This document shows, one piece after another, positions 34,480-44,095 of a stretch of DNA of 64,000 nucleotides (the first letter of the stretch is position 1; each line of letters begins with the position of its first letter). Below the pieces are notes generated by a model. It was not told where the DNA came from and ran no database searches. It saw only the letters and a list, made by a program, of their open reading frames with translations. Where the stretch lies: assembly GCA_003240735.1 (NCBI GenBank), contig QFNE01000004.1, forward strand, positions 124,001 to 188,000, given 5' to 3'. Source of the DNA: Paracoccus denitrificans (GTDB lineage Bacteria > Pseudomonadota > Alphaproteobacteria > Rhodobacterales > Rhodobacteraceae). The translations under genes and the position numbers were made by a program.

Positions 34480-35358
34480 ATGTTCACCATCTCGCTGATT
34501 TCGTCGCCTGACCGGGGCGATTTGTCCGACGATCTGATTCGGACATTGCGGCAGCGATGGGATGGCGGGGATGCCGCGTGGTTGGATTACGGCGTGGCGG
34601 CAGAGTTTTCAGTCTCGACGCGGCCGGTGGATTTCGCACCCGTGTGGATGGATCTTCAGCGCGTCCGAATCGACATGGCCATCCAGCCATCCGAGGGGCG
34701 GCGCAAGGCGGTGCTGCTGGCCGACATGGATTCGACCATGATCGAGCAGGAATGCATCGACGAACTGGCCGCGATGGCCGGTATCGGTCCTGAAGTCGCC
34801 AAGATCACTGCGCGCGCCATGAACGGCGAACTGAACTTTCACGAATCACTCGTGGCGCGGGTTTCTCTGCTGAAGGGGCTGTCGGTTGACGCCATTACCA
34901 AGGTCTTGGCGCAACGCATTACCTACACTCCCGGCGGCGCGACTCTTGTGGCGACCATGCGCGCGCATGGCGCGTGGACGGCGCTCGTGTCGGGTGGCTT
35001 TACCGATTTCACGGGGCCTGTCGGGCGGCATCTGGGTTTCGATGAACAGCGCGCGAATGTGCTGATCACAGATGGTGACCACCTGACGGGGCAGGTGGCG
35101 CTGCCGATCCTTGGACGCGAAGCCAAGGCCGAGGCGCTGCGCGACATCACTGCCACCCGCAACCTGACCGCCGCTGACGTGATTGCGGTCGGGGACGGCG
35201 CGAACGACCTTGGGATGCTGGAAATCGCCGGGACCGGCGTCGCGCTGCACGCCAAGCCGGCAGTGGCGGCGGCAGCGCCGATCTGCATCAACTTCGGTGA
35301 TCTGACCTCATTGCTGTACCTTCAAGGATACGCAGCCGATGAGTTCGTCGGGGCCTGA
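34480..35358 (+). CDS. serB: Phosphoserine phosphatase
   Basis: SerB dephosphorylates phosphoserine, the last step to serine. The HAD motifs are DMDST at about residue 82 (VLLADMDSTMIEQE), VSGGF for motif II, and GDGANDLGML for motif IV. An N-terminal region of ~75 residues is a degenerate ACT-like part. The product has 292 residues. It is divergent from serC, so all three serine genes share one 231-bp intergenic region. Confidence 0.95.
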   Translation: MFTISLISSPDRGDLSDDLIRTLRQRWDGGDAAWLDYGVAAEFSVSTRPVDFAPVWMDLQRVRIDMAIQPSEGRRKAVLLADMDSTMIEQECIDELAAMAGIGPEVAKITARAMNGELNFHESLVARVSLLKGLSVDAITKVLAQRITYTPGGATLVATMRAHGAWTALVSGGFTDFTGPVGRHLGFDEQRANVLITDGDHLTGQVALPILGREAKAEALRDITATRNLTAADVIAVGDGANDLGMLEIAGTGVALHAKPAVAAAAPICINFGDLTSLLYLQGYAADEFVGA

Positions 35359-35390
35359 ATTTCTAGACAAACGTTCACGGACCCGAAGCC

Positions 35391-36746
35391 TCACGTTTCG
35401 CGGAAGGCGCGGCGGAAATAGTCCGCAAGCGGCTTGATCAGATACGTCAGCGGCGTCCGCGCCTCGGTCGGGACGTACACTTCGACCGGCATGCCCGGAA
35501 TGATCGGGGTCGCGCCGATCTTGGCACGTTCCGTCTCAGGTAAGGTGATCTCGGCTCGGTAATACTGTGCCCGCGTCGTGGGGTCGGTCACGGCGTCGGC
35601 CGAGATCCGATCCAGCAGGCCGTCGATTTCGGGCATCGTCCGGTTCGGCAGGCCAGAAAACCGCAGGATGACCTGCTGCCCGGCGTGGATGTCGTCGATG
35701 CCGGACAGCGGAATGCGCGCGGCGATGATCGGCGCGCTGTCTTGGGGGACGATCTGCATCAGGGGTTCAGCGGGTCGGATCACGGCCTTCGGGGTCGTCA
35801 CCTGCAGCTGATAGACGACGCCCGACGTCGGCGCACGAATTTCCAGCGCGGATAGTCGGGCCGTCAGGTCGGCCATGCGCAGCTCCACCTCGGACAGCGG
35901 GGCGTCAAGGTCGCGCAGGTCGCGTTCGACCTCTTCCCGCCGCTGGGCGTCCAGACGCTGGTGCTGGATATCGATCTCGGCCACGCGGGCGATCGACTGG
36001 GCACGGGCCGCGTCAAGCTCGGCCCGGCGCGCGGTCAGGGCGGCGGCGTCGCGTTCCAGGGCGATGACGCGCGCGCTTTGCGTCAGGCCCTTCGCAAGCA
36101 GGCTGCGTTGCGCAGAAAGCTCTTGCGAGATCAGCGCGAACTGCGCGTCGATGCCGTTCATTTGCGCGGCGATGGCATCCAGTTGCTTTTCCGCCTGCAT
36201 CCGTTGCTGGGACAGCTGCGCCAATGCCTCGACCCGCGATTGCCGCCGCGCCTGCCACAGGGCGGTTTCTCCCTCTAGCGCCGCTTGATCTGTTCTGTCG
36301 GAGGGAAACGTCAGCGTTTCCGCGCCGGCCCGCTCGGCCAACAGCCGCGCCTGACGAGCGATCAGCGCCCTGTGCCGGGCAGTCTGCGCGGCCAGTTCCC
36401 GGGACATCGGCGCGCCGTCCAGCTCGATCAGGACATCGCCCGCGTTGACGGTCTGGCCGTCGCGGACAAGGACACGTGCCACGACGCCACCTTCGAGGTG
36501 CTGGACGATCTTGCGCTGCTGGTCGACTTCGACCTGCCCCGGCGCCACGACCGCACCGGCGATCTGGGTCGTGGTCGCCCATGCGCCAAAGCCGCCGAGG
36601 ATCAGGACGATCGCGACGAATCCGATCGATAGCACCGGCCACACACGCCGCGGGGCATAGGCTTCCGGCACCCGGGCGGTCACCATTGCCGTGGCCTGAT
36701 GGCGCCGATCGGCCCGCAGGGGGATGACGTTCGGATCGCGTGTCAT
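35391..36746 (-). CDS. Type I secretion membrane fusion protein (HlyD/PrtE family)
   Basis: The periplasmic adaptor of a type I secretion system. One membrane helix lies at about residues 35-55 (VWPVLSIGFVAIVLILGGFG), followed by the lipoyl half QHLEGGVVARVLVRDGQTV. A long coiled coil rich in Gln/Arg/Ala occupies roughly 105-290, and the C-terminal barrel includes IPGMPVEVYVPTEARTPLTY. ATG 36746 overlaps the ABC gene stop (ATGA). It forms a two-gene unit with the ATPase; no substrate or TolC-like gene is adjacent. Confidence 0.9.
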   Translation of the reverse strand: MTRDPNVIPLRADRRHQATAMVTARVPEAYAPRRVWPVLSIGFVAIVLILGGFGAWATTTQIAGAVVAPGQVEVDQQRKIVQHLEGGVVARVLVRDGQTVNAGDVLIELDGAPMSRELAAQTARHRALIARQARLLAERAGAETLTFPSDRTDQAALEGETALWQARRQSRVEALAQLSQQRMQAEKQLDAIAAQMNGIDAQFALISQELSAQRSLLAKGLTQSARVIALERDAAALTARRAELDAARAQSIARVAEIDIQHQRLDAQRREEVERDLRDLDAPLSEVELRMADLTARLSALEIRAPTSGVVYQLQVTTPKAVIRPAEPLMQIVPQDSAPIIAARIPLSGIDDIHAGQQVILRFSGLPNRTMPEIDGLLDRISADAVTDPTTRAQYYRAEITLPETERAKIGATPIIPGMPVEVYVPTEARTPLTYLIKPLADYFRRAFRET

Positions 36747-38461
36747 CGCACCGTCCCCAGGTTGGTTTCGGGCGGCGTCGCGGTGGTCAGCGAGGCGCGC
36801 ATGACCTGATCCCGCGGCCCGAACGCCCGCATCGCGCCGCTGTCGAGCACCAGCAGGAAATCGCACTCGGCTATGGCGGCGGGTCGATGGGCCATGATGA
36901 CCACCGCGCCGCCGCGCTGTTTGACGTCGCGGATGGCGGCGTTCAGTGCCTCTGATCCGTCGGCATCAAGGCTGGCGTTCGGTTCATCCAGCACGAACAG
37001 CAACGGCGCCCCGAACAGCGCGCGGGCCAGTCCGATCCGCTGGATCTGGCCGCCCGACAATTGTGGTCCGGCCTGGGTGATCGGGGTGTCGTATCCTTGC
37101 GGCAGGGACAGGATCATCTGATGGGCGCGCGCAGCCTTGGCGGCGTCGACCACCGCCTTGGGGTCGGCGTCGGGGGCCAGTCGCCCGATGTTTTCCGCGA
37201 TACTGCCGTCGAACAAGGTCACGCGTTGGGGCAGATAGCCCAGCATCCGGCCCAGCTGGTCCGGGTCGTAATGATCGAGTGTCGCGCCACCAAGACGAAT
37301 CGTGCCGCTGGTTGGCGTCCAGGCCCCGATGAGCACCCGGGCGAGCGAAGATTTTCCCGCCCCCGACGCGCCGACGACACCCAGCGCCTGTCCGGGCTTC
37401 AGCGAGAAGCTCACATTGCGCAGCGTGGGCACGCTACCACCGGGCGGGATCAGGCCAAGGTTTGTCACCTCAAGCTCTGCCGCGGGACGGGGCAGGGCCG
37501 TTCGCGGGGCCGTGGTGGGGTGTCGGGACAGCAGCTCACCGACGCGGCGCCATCCGTCGATCGCCGGCTGTACCAGCGGCCAGCCCGCGACCAGCTGTTC
37601 GATCGGGGCCAGCGCGCGGCCCATCATGATCGAACTGGCGATCATCGCACCGGGGGTGATCTGGTGGCGCAGCACCAGCCATGCCCCGGTCGCCAGCAAC
37701 ACCGATTGCAGATAGATTCGGAACGTGCGGGAAAACACCGTCAACGAGGCCGCACGGTCGCCCCAACGGGCAGTTTCATCGGCCGCGATATCGCGGTCGC
37801 GCCGCCACCGGGCCATCGCCGCGCGTTCCATCCCAAGGGCGCCCATGACCTCTGATTCGTCGGCGAACAGGTCGGCGGTCCGCTGGGCGCGCTGACCAGC
37901 GGCAAGGCTCGCCTGCAGGGAATTTCGTGTCAGGATCTGGTTCAGGACGGCCGCCAGCACCAGAAGCGCGCCCCCGACCGTGGCGACCAGCCCAAGCATC
38001 GGGTGGAACACGAACAGCGCGATCAGGAACAGGGGCGCCCACGGCGCGTCGAACATCGCCATGAGCACCGGCGCCTGCAGCAGTCGCTGAATCGCGTCCA
38101 GTTCGCGCAGTCCCGCTCGTGGACCAGAAGCCGGACTAGGTGGCTCGCCAAGAGAGGCGCGAAACACCCGCTGCTCCATCCGGGCGTGAAAGCGCGCGGC
38201 GACGCGGTTCATCACCAGCCCCCGCGACAGATCCAGAAGACCCATCGCCAGAAACATCACCGTCGCCAGAAGAAACAGCGCCGTCAGCGTCTCGACCGAC
38301 CGGGACGACAGCACTCGGTCATAGACCTGCATCATGAACAGCGGCCCGGTCAGGCCAAGCACGCTGACGATCGTGGAAAAAAGCCCGACGCACAGGACCA
38401 GCCAAAGGCTGTCGCGTCGGGCCGCACGAAGTTCGGCAAATCCAGTCCGGGGCATCATCAA
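36743..38461 (-). CDS. Type I secretion permease/ATPase (PrtD/HlyB family)
   Basis: An ABC exporter with fused membrane and ATPase domains, 572 residues. Six helices fill the first ~300 residues, without a C39 peptidase domain. Walker A is GASGAGKS at 364-371, the signature is LSGGQIQRIGLARAL, and Walker B is LLFVLDEPNASLD. The PrtD type usually exports RTX-like proteases or lipases with a C-terminal signal. Substrate genes are probably elsewhere on the chromosome. The start is a run of three ATG codons at 38461. Confidence 0.9.
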   Translation of the reverse strand: MMMPRTGFAELRAARRDSLWLVLCVGLFSTIVSVLGLTGPLFMMQVYDRVLSSRSVETLTALFLLATVMFLAMGLLDLSRGLVMNRVAARFHARMEQRVFRASLGEPPSPASGPRAGLRELDAIQRLLQAPVLMAMFDAPWAPLFLIALFVFHPMLGLVATVGGALLVLAAVLNQILTRNSLQASLAAGQRAQRTADLFADESEVMGALGMERAAMARWRRDRDIAADETARWGDRAASLTVFSRTFRIYLQSVLLATGAWLVLRHQITPGAMIASSIMMGRALAPIEQLVAGWPLVQPAIDGWRRVGELLSRHPTTAPRTALPRPAAELEVTNLGLIPPGGSVPTLRNVSFSLKPGQALGVVGASGAGKSSLARVLIGAWTPTSGTIRLGGATLDHYDPDQLGRMLGYLPQRVTLFDGSIAENIGRLAPDADPKAVVDAAKAARAHQMILSLPQGYDTPITQAGPQLSGGQIQRIGLARALFGAPLLFVLDEPNASLDADGSEALNAAIRDVKQRGGAVVIMAHRPAAIAECDFLLVLDSGAMRAFGPRDQVMRASLTTATPPETNLGTVR

Positions 38462-38555
38462 TCACACGAAACCGCGTGACCAACGGCGGTATCACGCCCG
38501 CCCAACTCAGCACGAAATTCTTAACGAACTCCCAATCCGGACGGAAAATCTGCCC

Positions 38556-40976
38556 CTATTGTCCACCCATCGCCTGATTGAGTGCCGCACTCAGCGCGTC
38601 GTCGGCCGGCACGTCGGATGGCAGATCGGCGGGGGCTGCCTCTTGCGTCACATCCTGCGTGCTGACGTCGCTTGACGTGGTGGGCGGGGCAGAACCCGGC
38701 CCGCTCATCGCCTGCGACAGGGCCGCTTCCAGACCGTCGCCCGGCTGGGGCGCGTCCGCGGGCAGATCCGTCGGCGGGATCGAGGCGTCGCCCGTGTTCC
38801 CCTCGGGCACCTGCCGGGCGGTCTGGCCGACCGCCTGGCTCAGCGCGGCGGCCAGCGGGTCGGATGCGTCGACCGCAACCACCTGCGGAATCGGCACGAC
38901 CTGCCCGTCCGAGCGTTCGCTGTCCAGCTGCTCCATCGGCAGGCCATCGCTGATTTCGGCCATCACTGCCTGCCAGATTTCAGCGGGCAGGCCGCCACCG
39001 GTTACGCCCTTCATCTCGCGGTTGTCGTCGTAACCCATCCATACGCCGGTTACGTATTGCTGCGTGAAACCGATGAACCACGCATCGCGATAGCTGGAGG
39101 TCGTGCCCGTCTTGCCGGCCGCATCCCGCCCGCCGGGCAACTTCGCGCGCCCGCCGGTGCCGTGCTGGATGACCTCGCGCATCATGCCCATCAACTCGGT
39201 CGCCGCCTGCTGAGAGATCACGCGCTGCCCGATCCCGCCGGCCTGTCCGATCAGCGGGTTGTCGTCACCCTTGATGCGCAGCTCGATCAGACCGTAAGGC
39301 CGCACCGAAGACCCGCCGTTCCGGATCCCGGCATAGGCGCCGGTCATTTCCAGAAGCGTCGATTCCGACACCCCCAGCCCCAGCGAGGGGCTGCGCGTCA
39401 AGTCGCTGGCAAAGCCGAAATCCTGCGCGACGCGGCGCACATTTTCACGCCCCGCAGCTTCCTGCAGGCGGATTGTGGCGGTGTTGATCGAATTCGCCAG
39501 CGCGCGGGTCAGGGTGATGTTGCCCAGATAACGCCGGGTATAGTTCTGGGGAGACCACGGACGGCCACCCTTGATCGGGATGGTGATCGGGCCGTCCAGA
39601 ACGGTGTCGTTGGGCGTATACCCCTGATCCAGTGCCGCGGCATAAACGAACGGCTTGAACGACGAACCGGTCTGGCGCTTGGCCTGGGTGGCGCGGTTGA
39701 ACGACCCCGCCGCGGCGGTGTTCCGACCGCCGATCATGGCACGCACGGCACCGTCTGCCGACATCACGACCACGGCCGCCTGCACGTCCGATCCCTTGTC
39801 CACCTTTTCGGCAAAGACCTTGGCCAAGGCGTCCTCGGCTGCGGCCTGCATGCCTTGGTCGAACGTCGTGCGGATGGTGACGTCTTCGGTCGTTTCGCTG
39901 GTCAGAAAGCCCGGTCCCGCATCCATCACCCAGTCGGCGAAATACCCGCCCGCGAGCTCGGACGCGGCCTTGGAAAGCCGAGCGGGGTGCGTCTTGGCCT
40001 GCTGGTACTGCGCGTCGTTGAGATAGCGCTGGTCGTGCATCAGCCCCAGAATCACCGCGGCTCGATCCTGCGAGCGTTGCAGGTTCGCCGTCGGCGCGAA
40101 ATAGCTGGGCGCCTTCAGCAGACCGGCCAGCATCGCGGCCTCGGACGGGCTGACTTCGGCGGCGGACTTGCCGAAATAGCGTTGCGACGCTGCCTCGAAG
40201 CCGCGCGCGCCTGCACCAAGATAGCTGCGGTTCATATAGATGTTCAGGATATCCTGCTTGGAATACTTGGCCTCCATGGCCAGCGAGTAGGGGATCTCTT
40301 TGACCTTCCGCCACAGGCTGGACTTGCGGCATGACGCCTCGAACTCGGCTTCGGATTTCCAGCGAGTGGGGTCGAAGCTGTCGCCAAGGCACAGCAGTTT
40401 CGCGACCTGTTGCGTGATGGTCGAGCCGCCGTTGCCTTCCAGCGCGCCACGGCCTTCGGCCCGGTTGATGCGAATCGCGCTGGCGATGCCGCGCGGGTCG
40501 ACACCCAGATGCTGATAGAAACGGCGATCCTCGGTGGCGACCACGGCGTTTTTCAGGACCGGCGCGATCTTGTCAGCGCTGACCATGCCGAAGGTTTCAC
40601 CACGCCACGCAAAGACCTGACCGTTCCTGTCCAGCATCGTGACCGACCCGCGCGCGCGGCCGTCGAACAACGCCGATGCGGTCGGCAGGGTCGAATAGTA
40701 ATAGCCTGTCGCTGCCAGCAGGATCAGCACGAATGTCAGGCCCAGACGCCAGAATGAGCCCCAGATCACCCGCCAGATCAGGCCCAGTGTGCCGGAAATG
40801 CCCCGGGTGACGAAATTGCCGCGCTTGCGCGGGCGCTTGGGCTCAGACGGGCCGCCGCGACCACGCCGCTGTTGGGGCGGTGGGGGCGGCGGCGGGGCCG
40901 AAGGCGGCGCTGCGTTCGAGGCATTGGAATATCGTTTGTCGGCGACAATGCGTCGCGAACCGGTCGGTTTCTTCAT
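38556..40976 (-). CDS. mrcA: Penicillin-binding protein 1A (bifunctional)
   Basis: A bifunctional peptidoglycan glycosyltransferase and transpeptidase of 806 residues. A basic, Pro-rich cytoplasmic head (1-60) precedes one membrane helix (about 74-95). The glycosyltransferase has E149 in VVATEDRRFYQHLGVD and GGSTITQQVAK. The transpeptidase has SxxK in GSSFKPFVYA, SxN in ANSINTAT and KTG in AGKTGTTSSYRDAW. The last ~100 residues are an Asp/Pro/Ala-rich tail with three copies of a DxLxAALxQAM/V motif (706-717, 747-759, 793-805). ATG 40976 starts the basic head; the long frame upstream is not coding. Confidence 0.93.
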   Translation of the reverse strand: MKKPTGSRRIVADKRYSNASNAAPPSAPPPPPPPQQRRGRGGPSEPKRPRKRGNFVTRGISGTLGLIWRVIWGSFWRLGLTFVLILLAATGYYYSTLPTASALFDGRARGSVTMLDRNGQVFAWRGETFGMVSADKIAPVLKNAVVATEDRRFYQHLGVDPRGIASAIRINRAEGRGALEGNGGSTITQQVAKLLCLGDSFDPTRWKSEAEFEASCRKSSLWRKVKEIPYSLAMEAKYSKQDILNIYMNRSYLGAGARGFEAASQRYFGKSAAEVSPSEAAMLAGLLKAPSYFAPTANLQRSQDRAAVILGLMHDQRYLNDAQYQQAKTHPARLSKAASELAGGYFADWVMDAGPGFLTSETTEDVTIRTTFDQGMQAAAEDALAKVFAEKVDKGSDVQAAVVVMSADGAVRAMIGGRNTAAAGSFNRATQAKRQTGSSFKPFVYAAALDQGYTPNDTVLDGPITIPIKGGRPWSPQNYTRRYLGNITLTRALANSINTATIRLQEAAGRENVRRVAQDFGFASDLTRSPSLGLGVSESTLLEMTGAYAGIRNGGSSVRPYGLIELRIKGDDNPLIGQAGGIGQRVISQQAATELMGMMREVIQHGTGGRAKLPGGRDAAGKTGTTSSYRDAWFIGFTQQYVTGVWMGYDDNREMKGVTGGGLPAEIWQAVMAEISDGLPMEQLDSERSDGQVVPIPQVVAVDASDPLAAALSQAVGQTARQVPEGNTGDASIPPTDLPADAPQPGDGLEAALSQAMSGPGSAPPTTSSDVSTQDVTQEAAPADLPSDVPADDALSAALNQAMGGQ

Positions 40977-41124
40977 TCTGCGATCCTGCCCAGACGCGTT
41001 GCCATCCGCATTCGCTGCGGCATGTTTGCCGGCCAACATACACAAACACGCGGCTCCTGAGAACCCGCTAGCCAGCCGCCTGACCCAGACGTGACATGCC
41101 CGATATTTATGCGTCTGCCATAGG

Positions 41125-41140
41125 TGGTGCCTGTTTTGCA
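41125..41140 (+). promoter_or_regulatory. Candidate sigma-54-type promoter for amt
   Basis: TGGTGC-N5-TTGCA keeps the invariant GG and GC with ten bases between them, but two of the TGGCAC positions differ. It lies about 113 bases before the amt start in the 276-bp gap. Ammonium transporter genes are often under NtrC/sigma-54 control, so a nitrogen-responsive promoter is reasonable, but the match is imperfect. Confidence 0.3.
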
Positions 41141-41252
41141 GGCTTTGCCTTGTTTGCAGTGCCTCGTGCGCCCCCTTCTGCCTTGAGCGTGCCGTCCGGT
41201 TTCGCGCCATCTGACCCGCAAGTGCTGCGCTGCGGCATCAGAGAGAGAAGGG

Positions 41253-42737
41253 ATGCACATGATCGAGACAGAAATCGCGCATGGCCGGCGGCACAGCGGC
41301 CTAGACCCGCAAAGGGCGGATGGAGCCGCCCGGAAACTGGCAACGTCAGGGCTTGCCGCTGGCGCGCTGTGGCTGGCGACGGCTGCGGCCGGGCTGGCGC
41401 AGGACGCCGTCGTGGCAGTCGATGCCGTGCCGGTCCCCGACAAGGGCGACACGACGTGGGTGATGATCTCAGCCATCCTCGTCATGATGATGACGATCCC
41501 GGGGCTCGCGCTGTTCTACGGGGGGCTTGTCCGTGGTCGGAACGTCCTGTCGGTGCTGATGCAGGTCTTCACCGTCTTCTGCATCATGACGATCCTGTGG
41601 GTGGCCTTCGGCTATTCGCTGGCCTTCACTGGCGCAGGTGACGCGGCGGATGCAGGGTTCCTGACGCCCTTCATCGGGACTTTCGACAAGGCATTCCTGT
41701 CGGGTGTGACCACGGATTCGCTGGCTGAAACGTTCTCCACCGGTGTGTTCATTCCGGAACTGTCCTTCGTGATCTTCCAGATGGCGTTTGCCTGCATTGC
41801 GCCCGCACTGATCGTCGGCGCGACCGCCGAGCGGCTGAAGTTTGGCGCGATCCTGATGTTCATCGTGATCTGGTTCTTCATCTCGTATCTGCCGATGGCC
41901 CACATGGTCTGGTGGTGGGGCGGTCCCAGCGCCTATGACGCGCCCGGCGGGTTCCTGTTCAACCACGGTGCGCTGGACTTCGCAGGCGGCACGGTCATCC
42001 ACATCAACGCAGCCATCGCGGGTCTTGTCGCAGCCTACGTCGCGGGTCCCCGTCTGGGTTACGGTCGCGAACTGATGGCGCCCCACAACCTGACCTTCAC
42101 GCTGCTGGGTGGGTGTCTGCTGTGGATCGGCTGGTTCGGATTCAACGCCGGCTCCAACCTAGAGGCGAACGGCCTGACCGCCATGGCAATCCTGAACACC
42201 GCGGTTGCGACCTCGGCGGCGGCACTGGCCTGGACCTGTGGCGAATGGGCCATGCGCGGCCATCCCTCGCTTTTGGGTGCAGTCTCGGGTGCGGTTGCCG
42301 GGCTGGTCGGCGTGACCCCTGCGGCGGGCTTTGTCGGCCCGATGGGCGCCATCGCCATCGGCATCGCGGCGGGTCTGCTCTGCATGTGGTTCGTCGTCAT
42401 CCTGAAATCCAAGCTGGGTGTGGACGACAGCCTTGACGTCTTCGGCATCCACGGGGTGGGCGGCATCGTCGGTGCCATCCTGACGGGCGTCTTCGCCGCG
42501 CCGTCGCTGGGTGGGACGGGCGTCTTCGACTATGCCACCAACGCGGTCGCTGACTTCAGCATGGGCGCCCAGCTTTGGAGCCAGCTGACTGGTGTGGTCG
42601 TCTGCATCATCTGGTCGGGCGTCGCGTCCTTCATTGCCATCTATGTGACCAAGGCGGTGATCGGTCTGCGGGTCAGCGAAACCGACGAACGGCAGGGTCT
42701 GGACACCACGACCCACGGCGAAAGCGCCTACAACTAA
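41253..42737 (+). CDS. amt: Ammonium transporter
   Basis: An Amt/MEP/Rh channel of 494 residues with about 11 membrane helices. The family signatures are TIPGLALFYGGLVRGRNVLS, FAGGTVIHINAAIAGL (with the pore His), and DDSLDVFGIHGVGGI (second pore His). A hydrophobic N-terminal stretch at 30-49 (ATSGLAAGALWLATAAAGLAQ) looks like a signal peptide. The usual glnK partner is absent: the upstream neighbour is the divergent PBP1A gene. The GAGAGAAGGG site precedes ATG 41253; ATG 41259 is also possible. Confidence 0.93.
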   Translation: MHMIETEIAHGRRHSGLDPQRADGAARKLATSGLAAGALWLATAAAGLAQDAVVAVDAVPVPDKGDTTWVMISAILVMMMTIPGLALFYGGLVRGRNVLSVLMQVFTVFCIMTILWVAFGYSLAFTGAGDAADAGFLTPFIGTFDKAFLSGVTTDSLAETFSTGVFIPELSFVIFQMAFACIAPALIVGATAERLKFGAILMFIVIWFFISYLPMAHMVWWWGGPSAYDAPGGFLFNHGALDFAGGTVIHINAAIAGLVAAYVAGPRLGYGRELMAPHNLTFTLLGGCLLWIGWFGFNAGSNLEANGLTAMAILNTAVATSAAALAWTCGEWAMRGHPSLLGAVSGAVAGLVGVTPAAGFVGPMGAIAIGIAAGLLCMWFVVILKSKLGVDDSLDVFGIHGVGGIVGAILTGVFAAPSLGGTGVFDYATNAVADFSMGAQLWSQLTGVVVCIIWSGVASFIAIYVTKAVIGLRVSETDERQGLDTTTHGESAYN

Positions 42738-42754
42738 GGCGTTTCGGAAACGAC

Positions 42755-42785
42755 AAAGGGGCGGCCCACGGGCCGCCCCTTTTTT
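42755..42785 (+). terminator. Terminator of amt
   Basis: A 10-bp perfect GGGGCGGCCC/GGGCCGCCCC stem with a 2-base loop is followed by TTTTTT. AAA on the left could also help end the convergent polyprenyl synthase transcript. Confidence 0.85.
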
Positions 42786-42802
42786 CGTGTCCAATGGTTG
42801 GT

Positions 42803-43810
42803 TCAGGCGACGCGTTCGACCACGAAATCGGCCATGTCAGACAGCATGTCGTTGATCTCACCGGGCGGAAGGGTCGCCAGTGCGGCCTTGGCAGTCGCGA
42901 CCCAACCCAGCGCGTCCCGCCGTGCCGCGTCGATTGCGCCGTGCCGCGCCATGATCTGCAGCGCGGTTTCCAGATCGGCGTCGTCCTGCTCGCCTCGCTC
43001 GATGACGCGGGTCCAGAACGCGCGTTCTTCGGCATCGGCGGCGGCCACGGCCTTGATCACCGGCAGCGTCAGCTTGCGTTCGCGGAAATCGTCGCCGACA
43101 TTCTTGCCGATCGTCGCTGTCGCCCCGCCGTAATCCAACACGTCATCGACGATCTGGAACGCGATCCCGAGCGCGTCGCCGTAATCGTAAAGCGCCTGCA
43201 GTTGATCCTCGGTCGCGCCGGCCACAAGGCCGCCAACCTGTGTCGCCGCGGAAAACAACGCCGCGGTCTTTCCGCGCACGACCTGCAGATAGATCGCCTC
43301 ATCGGTGCGCAGATCCTGCGCGGCGGTCAGTTGCAGAACCTCGCCTTCGGCGATCACGGCGGATGCGTTCGACAGTACCTTCAGCGCGCGCATGTTCCCG
43401 GTTTCGGTCATCAGCTGAAAGCTGCGCGCGAACAGATAGTCGCCCACCAGAACGCTGGATTTGTTGTCCCACAGCAGGTTTGCCGTCGGGCGACCGCGCC
43501 GCTGGGCGCTTTCGTCGACGACATCGTCATGCAGAAGCGTCGCCGTGTGAATGAACTCGACCGTGGCCGCCAGCAGCTGATGATGCGTGCCGTCGTAGCC
43601 AAAGATGCGCGCGGCCGCCAAGGTCAGGATCGGGCGCAGACGCTTGCCCCCGGCCTCGATCAGATGCGCCGTCACCTCGGGGATGCGGGGGGCGTGGGCT
43701 GACGACATCCGCTCCCGGATCAGCGCATTCACCGCGCCCATGTCCGATGCGAAGTAGGTGGACAGGCGCTCCACCGGCGGGACCATGGGTTTGGTCGTTG
43801 ACTGTGACAT
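42803..43810 (-). CDS. ispB: Octaprenyl/polyprenyl diphosphate synthase
   Basis: A trans-prenyltransferase that makes the long side chain of ubiquinone. The aspartate-rich motifs are LLHDDVVDES (first, DDxxD) and IVDDVLDYGG (second). GGKRLRPILTLAAA is the IPP-binding region. The product has 335 residues from ATG 43810. Chain length cannot be read from the sequence, but ubiquinone-10 or -8 side chains are usual in this group. It diverges from DUF2007 with 69 bp between. Confidence 0.9.
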   Translation of the reverse strand: MSQSTTKPMVPPVERLSTYFASDMGAVNALIRERMSSAHAPRIPEVTAHLIEAGGKRLRPILTLAAARIFGYDGTHHQLLAATVEFIHTATLLHDDVVDESAQRRGRPTANLLWDNKSSVLVGDYLFARSFQLMTETGNMRALKVLSNASAVIAEGEVLQLTAAQDLRTDEAIYLQVVRGKTAALFSAATQVGGLVAGATEDQLQALYDYGDALGIAFQIVDDVLDYGGATATIGKNVGDDFRERKLTLPVIKAVAAADAEERAFWTRVIERGEQDDADLETALQIMARHGAIDAARRDALGWVATAKAALATLPPGEINDMLSDMADFVVERVA

Positions 43811-43879
43811 GCCCGATCCGTCCCTTTTTCTGCGCGCGAAGTCCTTGCCACGACCTTTCAGGTTAAGCAACCTGCGCCC

Positions 43880-44095
43880 ATGAAACTGTTGATCCAAACG
43901 CTTGATGTGCTGACCATCCCCTATGCCCAGGCGGTGCTTGAATCCGAAGGAATCAAGTCGTTTGTCCTGGATGAGCATATGCGGGCGCTTCAGGGATCGA
44001 TCCCCGCGTTTCCCCGGCGTCTGATGGTCATCGATCGCGACCTGTTTCTGGCGCGCGCGATCATGCGCGACCACGGCATCGAAACGGTGGAATGA
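43880..44095 (+). CDS. DUF2007 small protein
   Basis: A 71-residue protein of the DUF2007 'putative signal transducing' family, with a beta-alpha-beta pattern (LIQTLDVLTIPYAQAVLESEGI, RLMVIDRDLFLARAIM). No function is established. Its stop overlaps the methyltransferase start by 4 bases, so the pair is translationally coupled, an arrangement common beside ispB in this group. Confidence 0.82.
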   Translation: MKLLIQTLDVLTIPYAQAVLESEGIKSFVLDEHMRALQGSIPAFPRRLMVIDRDLFLARAIMRDHGIETVE

